DNA of 61,058 bases from Acidobacteriota bacterium (GTDB taxonomy: Bacteria > Acidobacteriota > UBA6911). Below are positions 34,312 to 44,777 of this stretch, one piece after another; position 1 is the first letter of the stretch; each line of letters starts with the position of its first letter. Location of the stretch: positions 1 to 61,058 of the forward strand of contig JAFGIY010000163.1 of assembly GCA_016929335.1 (NCBI GenBank), given 5' to 3'. Both the position numbers and the translations under genes were made by a program. A model generated the notes under the pieces. That model saw only the letters and a list, made by a program, of their open reading frames with translations. It did no database searches and was not told where the DNA came from.

Positions 34312-34633
34312 GGATAATCCTTTTTCCTAAATCCGGCTACTTTCTTTGGTTCTCCGTTTCCTCCGATACAGGAAAGGGCACTTAAACCAGATTCTGAAGG
34401 ATTATCGGCTGGATTAGCACTGATGTTTGTGATTTTGATCACGGCACTGGGCGGTATGTGAGAATAATAGGGAGGCAATCAGCAGTCACCCTATTTGGGC
34501 ATATAACTCTTTTAAACGGAGAGATATATCCTTTAGAATTGCATCAATAATTTAACAAATGCATCTCGGTGGATGATCCTTGAGAACTCCTTTCTCTTCC
34601 GAGATGTAATAAGATATCAATTCTATGATTGCT
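34312..34633. other. Intergenic region upstream of the beta-helix gene
   Basis: No credible gene. It should hold the promoter of the beta-helix gene on the minus strand, but I found no clear -24/-12 or strong -35/-10 pair. No repeat copy. Confidence 0.4.
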
Positions 34634-36154
34634 CTACTGCTGGCCGAATATCTTGGATCGTGTCGACCTAACAAAAGATAGCAGACCTAGTCGAACCAAA
34701 ATATGTTTTACACCATTATTGGCAAATTTGCCTGCTCTCCCCCCCCAACCGATGGGATTGATTGGCTCGGCAAGGAGTTCTGGCCATAGCAGCTCAATTA
34801 TCCTCCTGTGAACGTTTGAGTTATTATAGCTTCGCTGGTTTCCGTCAACCGCAAGCAGAATCTCTACCAGCCTGCGCGTGCCGAAAGGGTAGAATTCATC
34901 AATGGCGACGTCCAACTCCGCTGCAAACATGGAACCCCAGTTCCCCAAGTTCTGCTCCCAGAAAAAAAGATCGCGCAGGTTATAGCCAGTGGCATCACAG
35001 CTTTGCTTCGCTTCGGCAAACCATTCCTTGAGCGATTCCACAGCGTACTTGCTATTAGACAGCTGTTCAAGCGCCAATAAATCGTCAATTTCGCGAACCG
35101 GGTCGATTCCGTAAAAGCTTCTGCACAAGTCGCTGATGTTGCCCGACGCGTTCACCTTGCCTATAAAGTACCTATAGAAGCTTTTGTACAAGACCTTCTT
35201 GGCGGGATTGTGCAATACAAAAACATTTGCCGCCAGCGCAGCATCAAAGGCCTCATCTTTATATTCACTGCATTCAATGATATGGAAAGGAATGCCGAGT
35301 TTCCGGGTCAAGTTACGCGGGATCTTTATGTCAGGGTGCTCGTCGGTCATTCCTCCATATTTCTGGATATAAAAATAAAATTTGGAACAAACTTTCCTTG
35401 TGGCTGCGAGCATGCACCGACTGTCCCATCCGGCTGTGATCGCCATGCTCATTTGAAAGCGATTAGTTGCCGCCAGCATGGTGTTTTCAAGTATTACGGC
35501 GCCTTTTCGCGATGCAGTTTCAGTGTCTCCCGGATCAACTGCTTTTATCGGCCAATACCGAACTGCTTTCTTCTCTTCGAAATCAAGATAATGATTGGGC
35601 AATAAATGCTTCACGCCCAGGTACTTCGTTCCGTCTCCGATCCATCGCCCTTCACCGCTCGCAAACATATCCTTTGAAATATAAGATTCGACGGTTGGCA
35701 AGCGGTCTTCATCGATTCCTAAAAGCTTGGCTAGCGTGCTTGGTTGAGAGGCACAGCAGACGGCGTTCTGGTGCATGCAGTAGTAGACCGACCGTGAACC
35801 GATAAGGTCATTCAACAATCCAACCTTTCCCTGGAAGCTGAAGAGGATAATGTATCTTCCACACAGGTCGCGACAGTATTCAAACATCATCTCGATGCTT
35901 TGGCATGTTCCCGCCATCTCATTCATTAGCTTCAGATTACTCGCCTCAGGACGTTGATGGTGCAGAATAAAGCCAAGAAGAATGAACTCTCCCTTTCTTC
36001 CCTTGGCCATGGTGACTTCGAGATCGGGATGAGCCTGCAAGTGATAGGTGCCAAATTGAATCGACTTCCAATCCGGCAACTCCCGAATGGGACAGCGACC
36101 AAGGATAAATTGCCGACGGAAGAGCAGGCTTTCTGTGTTTGTGCTGTAACTCAT
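34634..36154 (-). CDS. Asparagine synthase-like protein without glutaminase Cys
   Basis: A 506-residue protein. The C-terminal half has an ATP pyrophosphatase-like loop, AITAGWDSRCMLAA, in place of SGGxDS, and the N-terminal half retains an Ntn-like fold pattern (DLCGRYIILFSFQGKVGLLNDLIGSRSVYY). There is no Cys2, since the N-terminus reads MSYSTNTES, so it cannot use glutamine in the usual way. Homologues are common in O-antigen and capsule clusters, with unproven roles in amide or ester formation. Confidence 0.75.
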   Translation of the reverse strand: MSYSTNTESLLFRRQFILGRCPIRELPDWKSIQFGTYHLQAHPDLEVTMAKGRKGEFILLGFILHHQRPEASNLKLMNEMAGTCQSIEMMFEYCRDLCGRYIILFSFQGKVGLLNDLIGSRSVYYCMHQNAVCCASQPSTLAKLLGIDEDRLPTVESYISKDMFASGEGRWIGDGTKYLGVKHLLPNHYLDFEEKKAVRYWPIKAVDPGDTETASRKGAVILENTMLAATNRFQMSMAITAGWDSRCMLAATRKVCSKFYFYIQKYGGMTDEHPDIKIPRNLTRKLGIPFHIIECSEYKDEAFDAALAANVFVLHNPAKKVLYKSFYRYFIGKVNASGNISDLCRSFYGIDPVREIDDLLALEQLSNSKYAVESLKEWFAEAKQSCDATGYNLRDLFFWEQNLGNWGSMFAAELDVAIDEFYPFGTRRLVEILLAVDGNQRSYNNSNVHRRIIELLWPELLAEPINPIGWGGRAGKFANNGVKHILVRLGLLSFVRSTRSKIFGQQ

Positions 36155-36250
36155 TTCCGCACTTAGTTCGAATTAAATGACAACGAGAAATAAAACGGCG
36201 ACGCGCACAATGTCACAATTCATTTAGCCTCTGAAAATGACTGAGCAATT

Positions 36251-37510
36251 CTAGACATATCTTTCACTGCGGCTCTGAATCCCGTCAATTACCCTCTCAA
36301 GCTTGCATATAAGCCCGGAGCCATTTTTATCAACATCATATAATCTCTGATAGGCAGCATGAGCATTTTCGCGGTAGGAACCGTAGTTATCAATTATCAT
36401 TCGCGCTCTATGAGGCAGCTCACTGATCGCATTAATCAGTTCGGCACACCTATAGGAGTCCACCAACTTCCTGAAACTCTCAGTGTTGAACGCAATCATT
36501 GGGATTCCACACTGCATATAAAAAGCGACCTTGCTGGAAGAAAATGCCACCAGGCGATCGTTGGCATTTGTTGTTTTATACAGGGCAATGCCGATATCGG
36601 CAGAAGACACCAAATTCAGAATCTCATTCTCGGCAATAAACTCCAATGAGAATATCACCTTATCTTTGCAGGCAATTGACTGCAAATAATCTATGTATTT
36701 TTTCGGCCCCACTCCATGAACAACTAGAATTAGATCATCATCGAGGTTCCTGGCCATTTCCACAATTTCAGTTAATAACCTTTCTTTTTCAATTGCCCCA
36801 AAATATAGGATAATCTTTTTGCCGTCTGGTACCTTTAGTTTGTTCCGAATATATTTGGTTCGCTCTTTAATAATATCGCCCTTTGCCGAAACTGGAAAAT
36901 GAAGAACATTTGTGTGTTCTATCTCGTTAGCCTTTAGCAACGCTCTTGCCCTTGGTTCGTCTTGGATGATTGTGGCAATTGCGTGCTTGTGATATTTTCG
37001 CTCAGCATCTCGCAAGTGGTATATCCTAAAATATGTTGGATTATCTTCTATGTATAATTCCAGACTGAAATAGATTAAAGGACAATGCTGTTTCTCAGAC
37101 ACACTCCCAGCCCAGATCAGCCCTTCCTTTTCAATGCCCACCAAACAGTAATATTGAGACGCCTTGATAATTTCCATCGACCTATAATATGCATCGCGAT
37201 CAATAATCTTATCCGGATTATAATTCCGTGGGAGCGATAAGGATATAGCCATTATGTTTATTATTCTTGTATATTTTCGTCTGATTGCCTGCAGTCTGGT
37301 TTCCCTGGTTGTAAAATTATGGAATCTGATATTTTTATAGGGAGCGAAATCGTTTGTGTCAACAAAATTGGGTCTGACATTCCAGTCCTTATGAAACAAA
37401 TCGACAAAATAGCCAGCCTCGGCAAATTTGATGGCAAAATCCTTGATGTAATGCTGTATCGACATATTATAGACGAATATGCCGATTCGTTTAGCAGGAC
37501 TTTCGTCCAT
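36251..37510 (-). CDS. Glycosyltransferase, paralogue A
   Basis: A 419-residue GT-B enzyme. ATG 37510 (MDESPAKRIGIFVYN) is chosen: AGGA lies about 10 nt upstream and the longer frame adds unrelated residues. The N-terminal part is FVYNMSIQHYIKDFAIKFAEAGYFVDLF and the C-terminal GT pattern is SSADIGIALYKTTNANDRLVAFSSSKVAFYMQCGIPMIAF. It is clearly paralogous to the protein at 40868-42139 (shared SLELYIED, NSNDRL/NANDRL, YYMQCG/FYMQCG). Adds a sugar to the glycan. Confidence 0.82.
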   Translation of the reverse strand: MDESPAKRIGIFVYNMSIQHYIKDFAIKFAEAGYFVDLFHKDWNVRPNFVDTNDFAPYKNIRFHNFTTRETRLQAIRRKYTRIINIMAISLSLPRNYNPDKIIDRDAYYRSMEIIKASQYYCLVGIEKEGLIWAGSVSEKQHCPLIYFSLELYIEDNPTYFRIYHLRDAERKYHKHAIATIIQDEPRARALLKANEIEHTNVLHFPVSAKGDIIKERTKYIRNKLKVPDGKKIILYFGAIEKERLLTEIVEMARNLDDDLILVVHGVGPKKYIDYLQSIACKDKVIFSLEFIAENEILNLVSSADIGIALYKTTNANDRLVAFSSSKVAFYMQCGIPMIAFNTESFRKLVDSYRCAELINAISELPHRARMIIDNYGSYRENAHAAYQRLYDVDKNGSGLICKLERVIDGIQSRSERYV

Positions 37511-37719
37511 TGTTTCAGTCCTTTTCCCCAAACATAGTCGCCGACAAGTGTCCAATGCCAAATCTTGCCGCATATTCCGGCTGCATGAGTTGCTTTTCCT
37601 AGACCTTAAGTTGCTGCAATCACATTTGAACTGGCGTGCACTAAAAGGATCTCGTCCGAGAATGCACGAGATATCCGGCAACAGCTGCATCACTCCACGG
37701 AATCCGCGAAACTGAAATG

Positions 37720-38628
37720 CTAACCCCACCTATGCATGTTTGAGCGAAGAAATCCGTAGACATCTTTGCCCAAAAGTGATGCTCCAAAATTAGCTATGGC
37801 TTTGAACGCGAGGGGGTAATAGAGAATGGATCTCAGGAAATAGGCTCTGGCGAGGTCGAATCGACCTGCAAGGACGAACAGGCGCCCCGTTTGAAGATAG
37901 TGATTGCTCAAAGTAGATCTGCCACATTCAGCCAGCATTTCATTGCGGTACAGGTCCACTATACCGAGGTAACCGTAGGCGTCTTTCAATTGATCTTTCG
38001 ATATGGATGGCAAGTCATGCTCATGGTAGATAGCCAAAGAATCAGGCACGAAATCAAAGCTGCATTCGCGTGCCAGCCTGATACACAGGTCCCATTCCTG
38101 ATAGGCGCGAACCTTATTGTCGAATCCATGAACGTTTTCGAGAATATCTTTGCGCACAACTATTGTGCTTGTATCTGCCAGCCAATCAGTCAAAGTCTGC
38201 TTATAAACATATCCTCTATGTCGAGGCACGTACTCGTTTACCAGGTCGCCGCTTGCGGATACCTTCGAATAGCCACAATAAACAACGCCCGGCGCATCAA
38301 CCTTCTCTGAGAACAGTGCCATTTGCCTTTGCAGTTTTTGAGGAAGCCATTCATTATCAGAGTCCAGAAAGGCTACACATTGCCCGCCGGCTGCCTGAAT
38401 ACCTGTATTTCTTGCGGCCTGTGCGCCGCGATTGTTATTGTGACATAAGTACCTGATTCGGCGATCGGCGTTCCGTAATGTCTCGATTCGATCCCGGGTA
38501 GCATCCGTGGATGCATCGTCAACAATGATAATTTCCAGATCTGCATAGGTTTGCGATAGCGCGCTATACACAGCGCGCTCAGTCAATTGGACACGATTGT
38601 ATGTGGGAATAACAATCGAGACTAACAT
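37720..38628 (-). CDS. Family 2 glycosyltransferase
   Basis: A 302-residue GT-A enzyme. It starts MLVSIVIPTYNRVQLTERAV, with nucleotide-binding VDDASTDAT and the DXD-like FLDSDNEWLP; the acceptor side has YQEWDLCIRLA (ED/QEWD-type catalytic base). Cytoplasmic, no transmembrane segments. Specificity unknown. Confidence 0.88.
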   Translation of the reverse strand: MLVSIVIPTYNRVQLTERAVYSALSQTYADLEIIIVDDASTDATRDRIETLRNADRRIRYLCHNNNRGAQAARNTGIQAAGGQCVAFLDSDNEWLPQKLQRQMALFSEKVDAPGVVYCGYSKVSASGDLVNEYVPRHRGYVYKQTLTDWLADTSTIVVRKDILENVHGFDNKVRAYQEWDLCIRLARECSFDFVPDSLAIYHEHDLPSISKDQLKDAYGYLGIVDLYRNEMLAECGRSTLSNHYLQTGRLFVLAGRFDLARAYFLRSILYYPLAFKAIANFGASLLGKDVYGFLRSNMHRWG

Positions 38629-38704
38629 GCATCTCCATACAGGAAATGCCCGGGATTGACGCCAATAATTTCCCCCCCTTTGTCTAAGGGACTGAGGTTC
38701 TGGA

Positions 38705-39751
38705 TCAAATGCTTAATATAAGAGAGGAGCTTTTGCGAAATTGCATGGCGTGTGCTTCCCGTTCTGCCAGTTCAAGATCATGTTCAGTCATAATCCTGAC
38801 GAGGTCACGGAACGAATGCTTCGGACGCCAGTTCAGTATGCGGCGCGCCTTGGAGGAATCGCCGAGCAGGTAATCCACTTCCGTAGGCCTGAAGTAATAG
38901 GGATCCGTCGTCACGTATTCCTGCCAGTTGAGGCCCAGATGCGAAAAGACCGCGTCAAGGAATTCTGTGACGCTGTGTGATTCGCCGGTGGCGACGACGT
39001 AATCATCCGGCGCGTCCTGTTGCAGCATCAGCCACATTGCTTCCACATAGTCTTTCGCATGCCCCCAGTCTCTCTTTGCCTCCAGATTCCCGAGGAAAAG
39101 CTTCTTCTGGAGACCGACCTTGATCAGGCCGGCCGCACGGGTGATCTTGCGAGTAACGAAATTTTCTCCCCGCCGTTCGCTTTCGTGATTGAACAGGATG
39201 CCGTTGCTGCAGTGGAGATGGTATGCCTCGCGATAGTTCGCCGTATGCCAGTATGACGCGACTTTCGCGACCGCATAGGGACTCCGCGGCCGAAAGGGGG
39301 TGTCTTCATTCTGAGGAGGCAGCGACGATCCGAACATCTCCGATGAGGACGCCTGATAGAAGCGTACCTCCTTATTCGCCGTATCCCGGTAATCACGAAT
39401 TGCCTCCAGCAGCCGCAGGACGCCGCTTCCCGTCACATCGAAAGTGTATTCAGCCTGGTCGAAGGAAACCCGAACGTGAGATTGCGCAGCAAGGTTGTAA
39501 ACCTCATCTGGCTGGACAATCGTCAGAACATGTCTCATCGAGGAGGCATCCGCCAAATCACCGTATTCAAGATATAACGGCACCTTCGTGACGTGAGGAT
39601 CACGGTACAGATGATCGATTCTGGTCTTCTCCACGGAACTCGACCTGCGGACCATTCCGTAGACACGGTATCCATTCTCCAGAAGCAGCTCAGCGAGGTA
39701 CGATCCGTCTTGGCCAGTGATGCCGGTTATCAATGCGCATTTTTGACTCAT
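38705..39751 (-). CDS. gmd: GDP-mannose 4,6-dehydratase
   Basis: A 348-residue short-chain dehydratase. Motifs: [29 protein letters not shown] (cofactor site), the catalytic YxxxK in [34 protein letters not shown] and [20 protein letters not shown]. Full length for the family. It converts GDP-mannose to GDP-4-keto-6-deoxymannose, the precursor of GDP-fucose, GDP-rhamnose or GDP-perosamine. A perosamine-synthase-like aminotransferase is encoded at 48279. Confidence 0.95.
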   Translation of the reverse strand: MSQKCALITGITGQDGSYLAELLLENGYRVYGMVRRSSSVEKTRIDHLYRDPHVTKVPLYLEYGDLADASSMRHVLTIVQPDEVYNLAAQSHVRVSFDQAEYTFDVTGSGVLRLLEAIRDYRDTANKEVRFYQASSSEMFGSSLPPQNEDTPFRPRSPYAVAKVASYWHTANYREAYHLHCSNGILFNHESERRGENFVTRKITRAAGLIKVGLQKKLFLGNLEAKRDWGHAKDYVEAMWLMLQQDAPDDYVVATGESHSVTEFLDAVFSHLGLNWQEYVTTDPYYFRPTEVDYLLGDSSKARRILNWRPKHSFRDLVRIMTEHDLELAEREAHAMQFRKSSSLILSI

Positions 39752-39945
39752 CTCCCCCCCTCACCTCATTACCCTATGATCTCTTCAGCCACCTCGTATA
39801 TTGGTTCGCCCGTCAGTCAGAACAATTGCATGCTGCCTATTCTCATTTCTATCGCCGCCCTATGGCCTGTGTCTTTTAAGCAGTTTTTGTTGCCATTAGA
39901 ATTCCCGCGCCTTATCTGCCACACTGAGGACATTTTTGCTTACAA

Positions 39946-40830
39946 CTAAAGACGCCATATAGTTCTGACTTTCTGCTTGGAGTATTCTAACAACTCCTTT
40001 TCATCCTCAAATTCTAGTAATATGGCATAACCCTGAAATCCTGAATGCTGTTTGAATGCGTTTAGCGATCCTTTTCTCTGCCATTCACCATAATTCAACC
40101 ACTTCACCTGAAGATTATTTATACATTCTCGAACGGTAAATGATATAAGACCATTCATGATTCCATGCTTGAGATGCTCAGCATGGCCAATAAAATGCTT
40201 GCCGATCGCCAAATCTTCATAAATATAGATATGAAAATATGCATATAGTTTTCCATCTTTGAAAGCACCATAATATTTTCGGTGTCGCAGTTCTTCCTCA
40301 GAGTGGTCACGCGGCTTTGCAGGTTCTCGATACCAACCCCGCATTGGCTCAGATTGCCGAAAAGCCTTTGAGGTGTTTATAACGAATATATCATCCAAGC
40401 GGTCATTCCAGGCAAATGACTTGAATTCATATCCCTTCTTCTCTGAAAGTCGTATCAACCGTCTGGTCTCACGCTCGATTCCCTCTAAGTATTCTCTATG
40501 CGATGCCGGTATCTTAAGAAACGCTTGCGGTGCATATAACAAGCTTGCTTCCCTTCGAGCACCCATTTCGATTGCAGTTGCTCTTTTTATACGGACAATC
40601 CCATAAAGATCCATCCACTCTTTCAACACTTCCTGACCCACTGCCTGCGCTAATGCAATATCACTTCCCGGTCCTGAGCGCATCTTAAAGACAACGATTT
40701 TCTTCATTTTAATCAGATCAGATAAATCCTGAAGCCGCAGTATTTTATGTCTTAGTCCGTTAATCGATTGCATGCCCGGAATTTGTTTTACAATTAGTCT
40801 TAATTGATTAACGATTTCTTTTGTCGGCAT
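39946..40830 (-). CDS. GNAT/FemAB-like hypothetical protein
   Basis: A 294-residue protein. The C-terminal half has a GNAT-like look (RKYYGAFKDGKLYAYFHIYIY, HGIMNGLISFTVREC, KHSGFQGYAILLEF), suggesting an acyl or aminoacyl transferase. The N-terminal part is unassigned. It lies between gmd and glycosyltransferase paralogue B. Function unknown. Confidence 0.6.
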   Translation of the reverse strand: MPTKEIVNQLRLIVKQIPGMQSINGLRHKILRLQDLSDLIKMKKIVVFKMRSGPGSDIALAQAVGQEVLKEWMDLYGIVRIKRATAIEMGARREASLLYAPQAFLKIPASHREYLEGIERETRRLIRLSEKKGYEFKSFAWNDRLDDIFVINTSKAFRQSEPMRGWYREPAKPRDHSEEELRHRKYYGAFKDGKLYAYFHIYIYEDLAIGKHFIGHAEHLKHGIMNGLISFTVRECINNLQVKWLNYGEWQRKGSLNAFKQHSGFQGYAILLEFEDEKELLEYSKQKVRTIWRL

Positions 40831-40867
40831 TATTATAAAAACACCTATTTAAAAAGCCATCCGTTCC

Positions 40868-42139
40868 TCAGTTAGCATCGTTAGCGTTCAACTCATTCTT
40901 CATGCAATCCATAAAGGCACGCATAAACGATCCAAAGTTTCTATCAAAATCATAAAATTGTCTAAACGCCATAAATGCCTGCTTTCTATAGCTAGAATAG
41001 TCCTTAAGTATGATTTCAACTTTTTCCGGTATTTCCTCTATTGAATTAATCAACTCCCCACATTTATATGAATTCATTAGCTCGACGAAACTTTCTGAAT
41101 TAAATGCAATGACCGGAACTCCGCATTGCATGTAATAAGCCACTTTTACAGAAGAAAATGCTGCCAATCGATCGTTTGAATTGGTGTTCTCATATAAGGC
41201 AAGGCCTATTGTTGCCGATGATATTACCTCAATAATTCGCCCCTCCTCGACCATATCGCAAGAAAATATTACCCGATTCTCAGATGCAATCTCTTGAATT
41301 TTGGTCAGGTATGTCTTATCTCCATAACCATGCATAATCAGCATAATGTCATCCTTCAACCGGTTAGCTATTCTCACCAAAGCCGTTGAATATCTTTCAT
41401 CCTGGATTAATCCGAAATAAAGCAAAAGCTTCTTGTCCCCAGGTATATGGTATTTGCGATGAAACAATGTGGACTTTCCTTCAATAATATTTCCCCTTAC
41501 CGAGATAGGCAGATAGATCCATTTGCTAGGACCTATTTCGTTGAAATGCTGTAATGCCCTCGCTCTAAGTTCGTGTTGGATGATAGTTGCATTGCACAGT
41601 TTATGATACCTTTTCTCATGTTGTCGCAAATACAGGTACCCATCTGACGCCATTGCGGATGCTAATCGTGGGTGATCTTCGATATATAACTCCAGGCTAT
41701 AATACAATAATGGGTATTTGAACATTTGTGAAAGGACACCGGCCCAGAGTAATCCCTTTTTCTCAATCCCGATAAGGCATTGATATTTTGCCTCTCTGAT
41801 AAGTATGATTGATTGGCGAAGAATATCGCTATCTATGAATCGTTTTGGGCTCCGAGCATATCGGCTAGAGAAGCGTGACAATACCCTTGCCATGCGTCGC
41901 ATTATTTTGCGCCGCATGGTGTTCGGAGTCACAAACTTTAAGTAGCGTATATTATTATATTGTTTAAAATGCTCAGCATTTGCAAAATCTAACTTTATAT
42001 CTGGATCTTTTTGAAAAACATCTACTAGATATCCGGCCTCTGCCAATTTGATGACAAACTCTTTAATAAAGGCATACAATGACCAATCATATTGAAAGAT
42101 CCCAATCCTGCCCGCGTTTCTCAAATCTGTCATATACAT
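40868..42139 (-). CDS. Glycosyltransferase, paralogue B
   Basis: A 423-residue GT-B enzyme, paralogue of the protein at 36251-37510: GRIGIFQYDWSLYAFIKEFVIKLAEAGYLVDVFQ, YSLELYIEDHPR, SSATIGLALYENTNSNDRLAAFSSVKVAYYMQCGVPVIAF. The two genes are separated by three others, so either duplication with later insertion, or assembly from related loci, is possible. The start may be at Met4 (MTDLRNAG). Confidence 0.82.
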   Translation of the reverse strand: MYMTDLRNAGRIGIFQYDWSLYAFIKEFVIKLAEAGYLVDVFQKDPDIKLDFANAEHFKQYNNIRYLKFVTPNTMRRKIMRRMARVLSRFSSRYARSPKRFIDSDILRQSIILIREAKYQCLIGIEKKGLLWAGVLSQMFKYPLLYYSLELYIEDHPRLASAMASDGYLYLRQHEKRYHKLCNATIIQHELRARALQHFNEIGPSKWIYLPISVRGNIIEGKSTLFHRKYHIPGDKKLLLYFGLIQDERYSTALVRIANRLKDDIMLIMHGYGDKTYLTKIQEIASENRVIFSCDMVEEGRIIEVISSATIGLALYENTNSNDRLAAFSSVKVAYYMQCGVPVIAFNSESFVELMNSYKCGELINSIEEIPEKVEIILKDYSSYRKQAFMAFRQFYDFDRNFGSFMRAFMDCMKNELNANDAN

Positions 42140-42234
42140 TCCGTCATTAGATTGGCAGTATCATGATCCCTTGCCTGCCAATATCTTTATGTTGCATACG
42201 CAGCAAGTAGGTGCGCGATTTGGGCGAGCGATAA

Positions 42235-43728
42235 TTATGCCTCAGATGAGGCCGGGCGGGATGCAACGGTGCAATAACACACTGCCATCAACATCCAAAA
42301 TACGAAAGCATGTACGGGTTCAAACAGAATGCTTTGAGACGACACGCCAGCAAGTAATGCAACAGCAAGGGTACTCAAACCAAGCGAGGCCAAATCTCGT
42401 GCGGATTGGCCATGAGATTTAAAAACTGCTTGGCCAAATTGTAGAGTTAAAAAGACGACGAACAATGCAAAGGCTATCGCGCCCAAAATTCCGGTTCCCT
42501 GCAAAATGATGGCATATATGATCGCGTCGTCGATCTCGAAATTATGAAATAAATAGCCAAATCCCACGCCAAGTGGATGTTTGAGTGTCACGTCCCAAGC
42601 TAAATCAAGAACTTCCATTCGTTGTTGGTAATTCGGAATTGACTGGATGCCCTGCGATAGAGTCTGCAGCCGCTGGATATTCTCGCCCGGGAAGAACTGC
42701 AAAAGAGCTTCCCCGAAAAGTACTGTTAGAAATAGTGACAGGGCGACAGTGCGAAAGCGAAAACGACGTGATGCCAGGATTAGCAGTAGTGACCCGAAGA
42801 TTGCAGCCACGAAAGAGCCGCGTGTAGCAGAAAGGATTATTACATAGCCCAAAGCTACGATCATCAACCCCAACCCTGCCTTGGGCCAGAATTGTCCCTT
42901 TTTTCTTATAAAAAACAAAACACACGCTGGAAGCCCCAAGGCTGCAATAGCGCCCAAACGCGTCGCAAATATGGCATGGCGAATTGGCCCCAGTTTTATC
43001 ATCATTCCATCCGCCATCCGGTAATTACTACTTAAATCTGCCTCTGTGCCAAGAGGATCATACTCCCAATAGTGGCCGGCCCAACTTGCAAATTTTATAA
43101 TGGCCAAAAATCCGAAGATTGTCAGAAGCGTATATCTGACAAATAACCAGGCGTCTTCCGGATTGTGAAGCTTTCGTGAAATCAGATAAAAGACCATCAA
43201 TGGTGTCAAACAGTAGATATTCCATGCAGAAAGATCACCCCCACTCAAGTTCGCGATGAGGCCTCCAAAGCAAAAAAGACCCAATGCGACAATGGCCGCC
43301 GGCTTTGGCGTCTTTAAGCTCGATCTACTATCGTCATTAGAAAAGAGAATGTCGTCGAGGAGCAAACCTAGGAGGATAGCTTCGGAAACCGAAGTCTGAT
43401 AAGGGAATGGTAGACGTGGAATCTGCACGATGGAGAGAGGGATTGTAAAAGCAAGTAACCGAACCTTGCTATCTTCGGAAAGTGCCCTAGTTAACAATAT
43501 AAGAAAAGGGAGTGACAAAAGGAATACTGTTTTCGCACTCCCTGCAATAATGGCAACGGTGCAGGATATGCCAAAGAGCAGAAAAAATCCAATCCCCCAT
43601 GAAGCAATAGATATACCAGAGATAGAACTCTCGCTGTTCTTTAATCCGATCAATCTAAGTAGCTCTTTTTTAAAACATAGGCCAGTAATTCCGGATCCGT
43701 CTTTACAGCAGTTTGGTGGAATCTCCAC
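42235..43728 (-). CDS. O-antigen ligase/polymerase-type membrane protein
   Basis: Up to 497 residues with about twelve hydrophobic helices. The Wzy_C/WaaL signature is ATRGSFVAAIFGSLLLIL with a large periplasmic loop before the last helices (HPLGVGFGYLFHNFE). It either polymerises repeat units or ligates glycan to lipid. The start is uncertain: the frame opens 79 nt inside the preceding glycosyltransferase gene, and a TTG overlapping that gene's TGA near 43654 would give a coupled start. Confidence 0.8.
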   Translation of the reverse strand: MEIPPNCCKDGSGITGLCFKKELLRLIGLKNSESSISGISIASWGIGFFLLFGISCTVAIIAGSAKTVFLLSLPFLILLTRALSEDSKVRLLAFTIPLSIVQIPRLPFPYQTSVSEAILLGLLLDDILFSNDDSRSSLKTPKPAAIVALGLFCFGGLIANLSGGDLSAWNIYCLTPLMVFYLISRKLHNPEDAWLFVRYTLLTIFGFLAIIKFASWAGHYWEYDPLGTEADLSSNYRMADGMMIKLGPIRHAIFATRLGAIAALGLPACVLFFIRKKGQFWPKAGLGLMIVALGYVIILSATRGSFVAAIFGSLLLILASRRFRFRTVALSLFLTVLFGEALLQFFPGENIQRLQTLSQGIQSIPNYQQRMEVLDLAWDVTLKHPLGVGFGYLFHNFEIDDAIIYAIILQGTGILGAIAFALFVVFLTLQFGQAVFKSHGQSARDLASLGLSTLAVALLAGVSSQSILFEPVHAFVFWMLMAVCYCTVASRPASSEA

Positions 43729-44777
43729 CCTTCATGATATGCAGATTGTAGTCTAAGCATGATTTTCTCCCGTCTGGTTGGGAGAAAGAAACGCCGAAGT
43801 ATCTCAACGCGATTCTTCAATGATCTCAGCAAATCAGTAAACGACATTTCTCTCGCTCGTTGCAGGTAATATACACGTGATTTCGTTTCCTTCCTGTCCA
43901 CTGCAATGAGATCGTCGGCGTATAAGCCGTGGTCTTCGCGGATCTTCGTGTAAGAATCGCTAATCCCCTCGCTGTAAGATCGCTGGCACAGATAATCAAT
44001 CGTCATTCTCTCTCTGGTTACCAAATGATGTGCAACCGAGTGGGGATCATACCAAGCTGTATATCCGTGCTGTTTAAACTTTCTGAAGAATCCCAACTCG
44101 CCGTCTCCGCGATATCGAATTAAGTCCGGAGGCACTCCATCGGGGTGAAAGCCGCCCAATTGAGATATTAATGAATTGCGAATGAAAAAGCTGGCTCCCC
44201 AAACGTACATGGGATTGATTTGCTGTGTCTCATTGCCCAAGTCCTGTAATGTTAAGTGGCTTAATCTACCATTCATAATCAGGTTCGTTAACCATCTGGG
44301 AGGCTCAGCTTCCCAATTCGGAAGAATCCGACTTACGACCGCATCTGCTTTCCCAGATTGAATCAAACCCACTCCTGCAATCCACTCGGGTGCCAGTACA
44401 GTATCATCGTCCAGATATGCGATTATCTCTCCAAGAGCTTCGCGAGCTCCTCGATGACGGCCGTGATGGAGTCCCGTCTTCGGTTCAGACACGTAGCGGA
44501 GCGTAACAGGAGAATGTTTGCTCTTCTTTTGTACCACATCCGCCGTATTGTCAGTCGAAGCGTTATCCACAACAACAATTTCCCAATCGAAGGGAACGGA
44601 TTTTTGCAGAAACAGTGAATCAAGCAACGCTGAAAGATATTTGCCGCGATTTCGAGTGGGAATGATGACTGACAGCAACAAGCTATATGCTCCAATAAAA
44701 GAAACTCTATCGATTGTATTGGTTTGAGATGCGATTTTTGACCAGCGAAACTTATCCTGCCGATTAAATTCTGGCAT
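43650..44777 (-). CDS. Family 2 glycosyltransferase
   Basis: A 375-residue GT-A enzyme. SVIIPTRNRGKYL, VVVDNASTDNT and the DXD-like AYLDDDTVLAPEW identify the family. A long C-terminal region (about residues 230-375) is of unknown role. The first 30 residues may not be translated; they overlap the preceding gene by 14 nt. Confidence 0.85.
   Translation of the reverse strand: MPEFNRQDKFRWSKIASQTNTIDRVSFIGAYSLLLSVIIPTRNRGKYLSALLDSLFLQKSVPFDWEIVVVDNASTDNTADVVQKKSKHSPVTLRYVSEPKTGLHHGRHRGAREALGEIIAYLDDDTVLAPEWIAGVGLIQSGKADAVVSRILPNWEAEPPRWLTNLIMNGRLSHLTLQDLGNETQQINPMYVWGASFFIRNSLISQLGGFHPDGVPPDLIRYRGDGELGFFRKFKQHGYTAWYDPHSVAHHLVTRERMTIDYLCQRSYSEGISDSYTKIREDHGLYADDLIAVDRKETKSRVYYLQRAREMSFTDLLRSLKNRVEILRRFFLPTRREKIMLRLQSAYHEGWRFHQTAVKTDPELLAYVLKKSYLD

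Noticed and set aside
37690..37715. Repeat-like CCACGGAATCCGCGAA inside the island
   Set aside because: Only partial similarity and no doubled unit; treated as chance.
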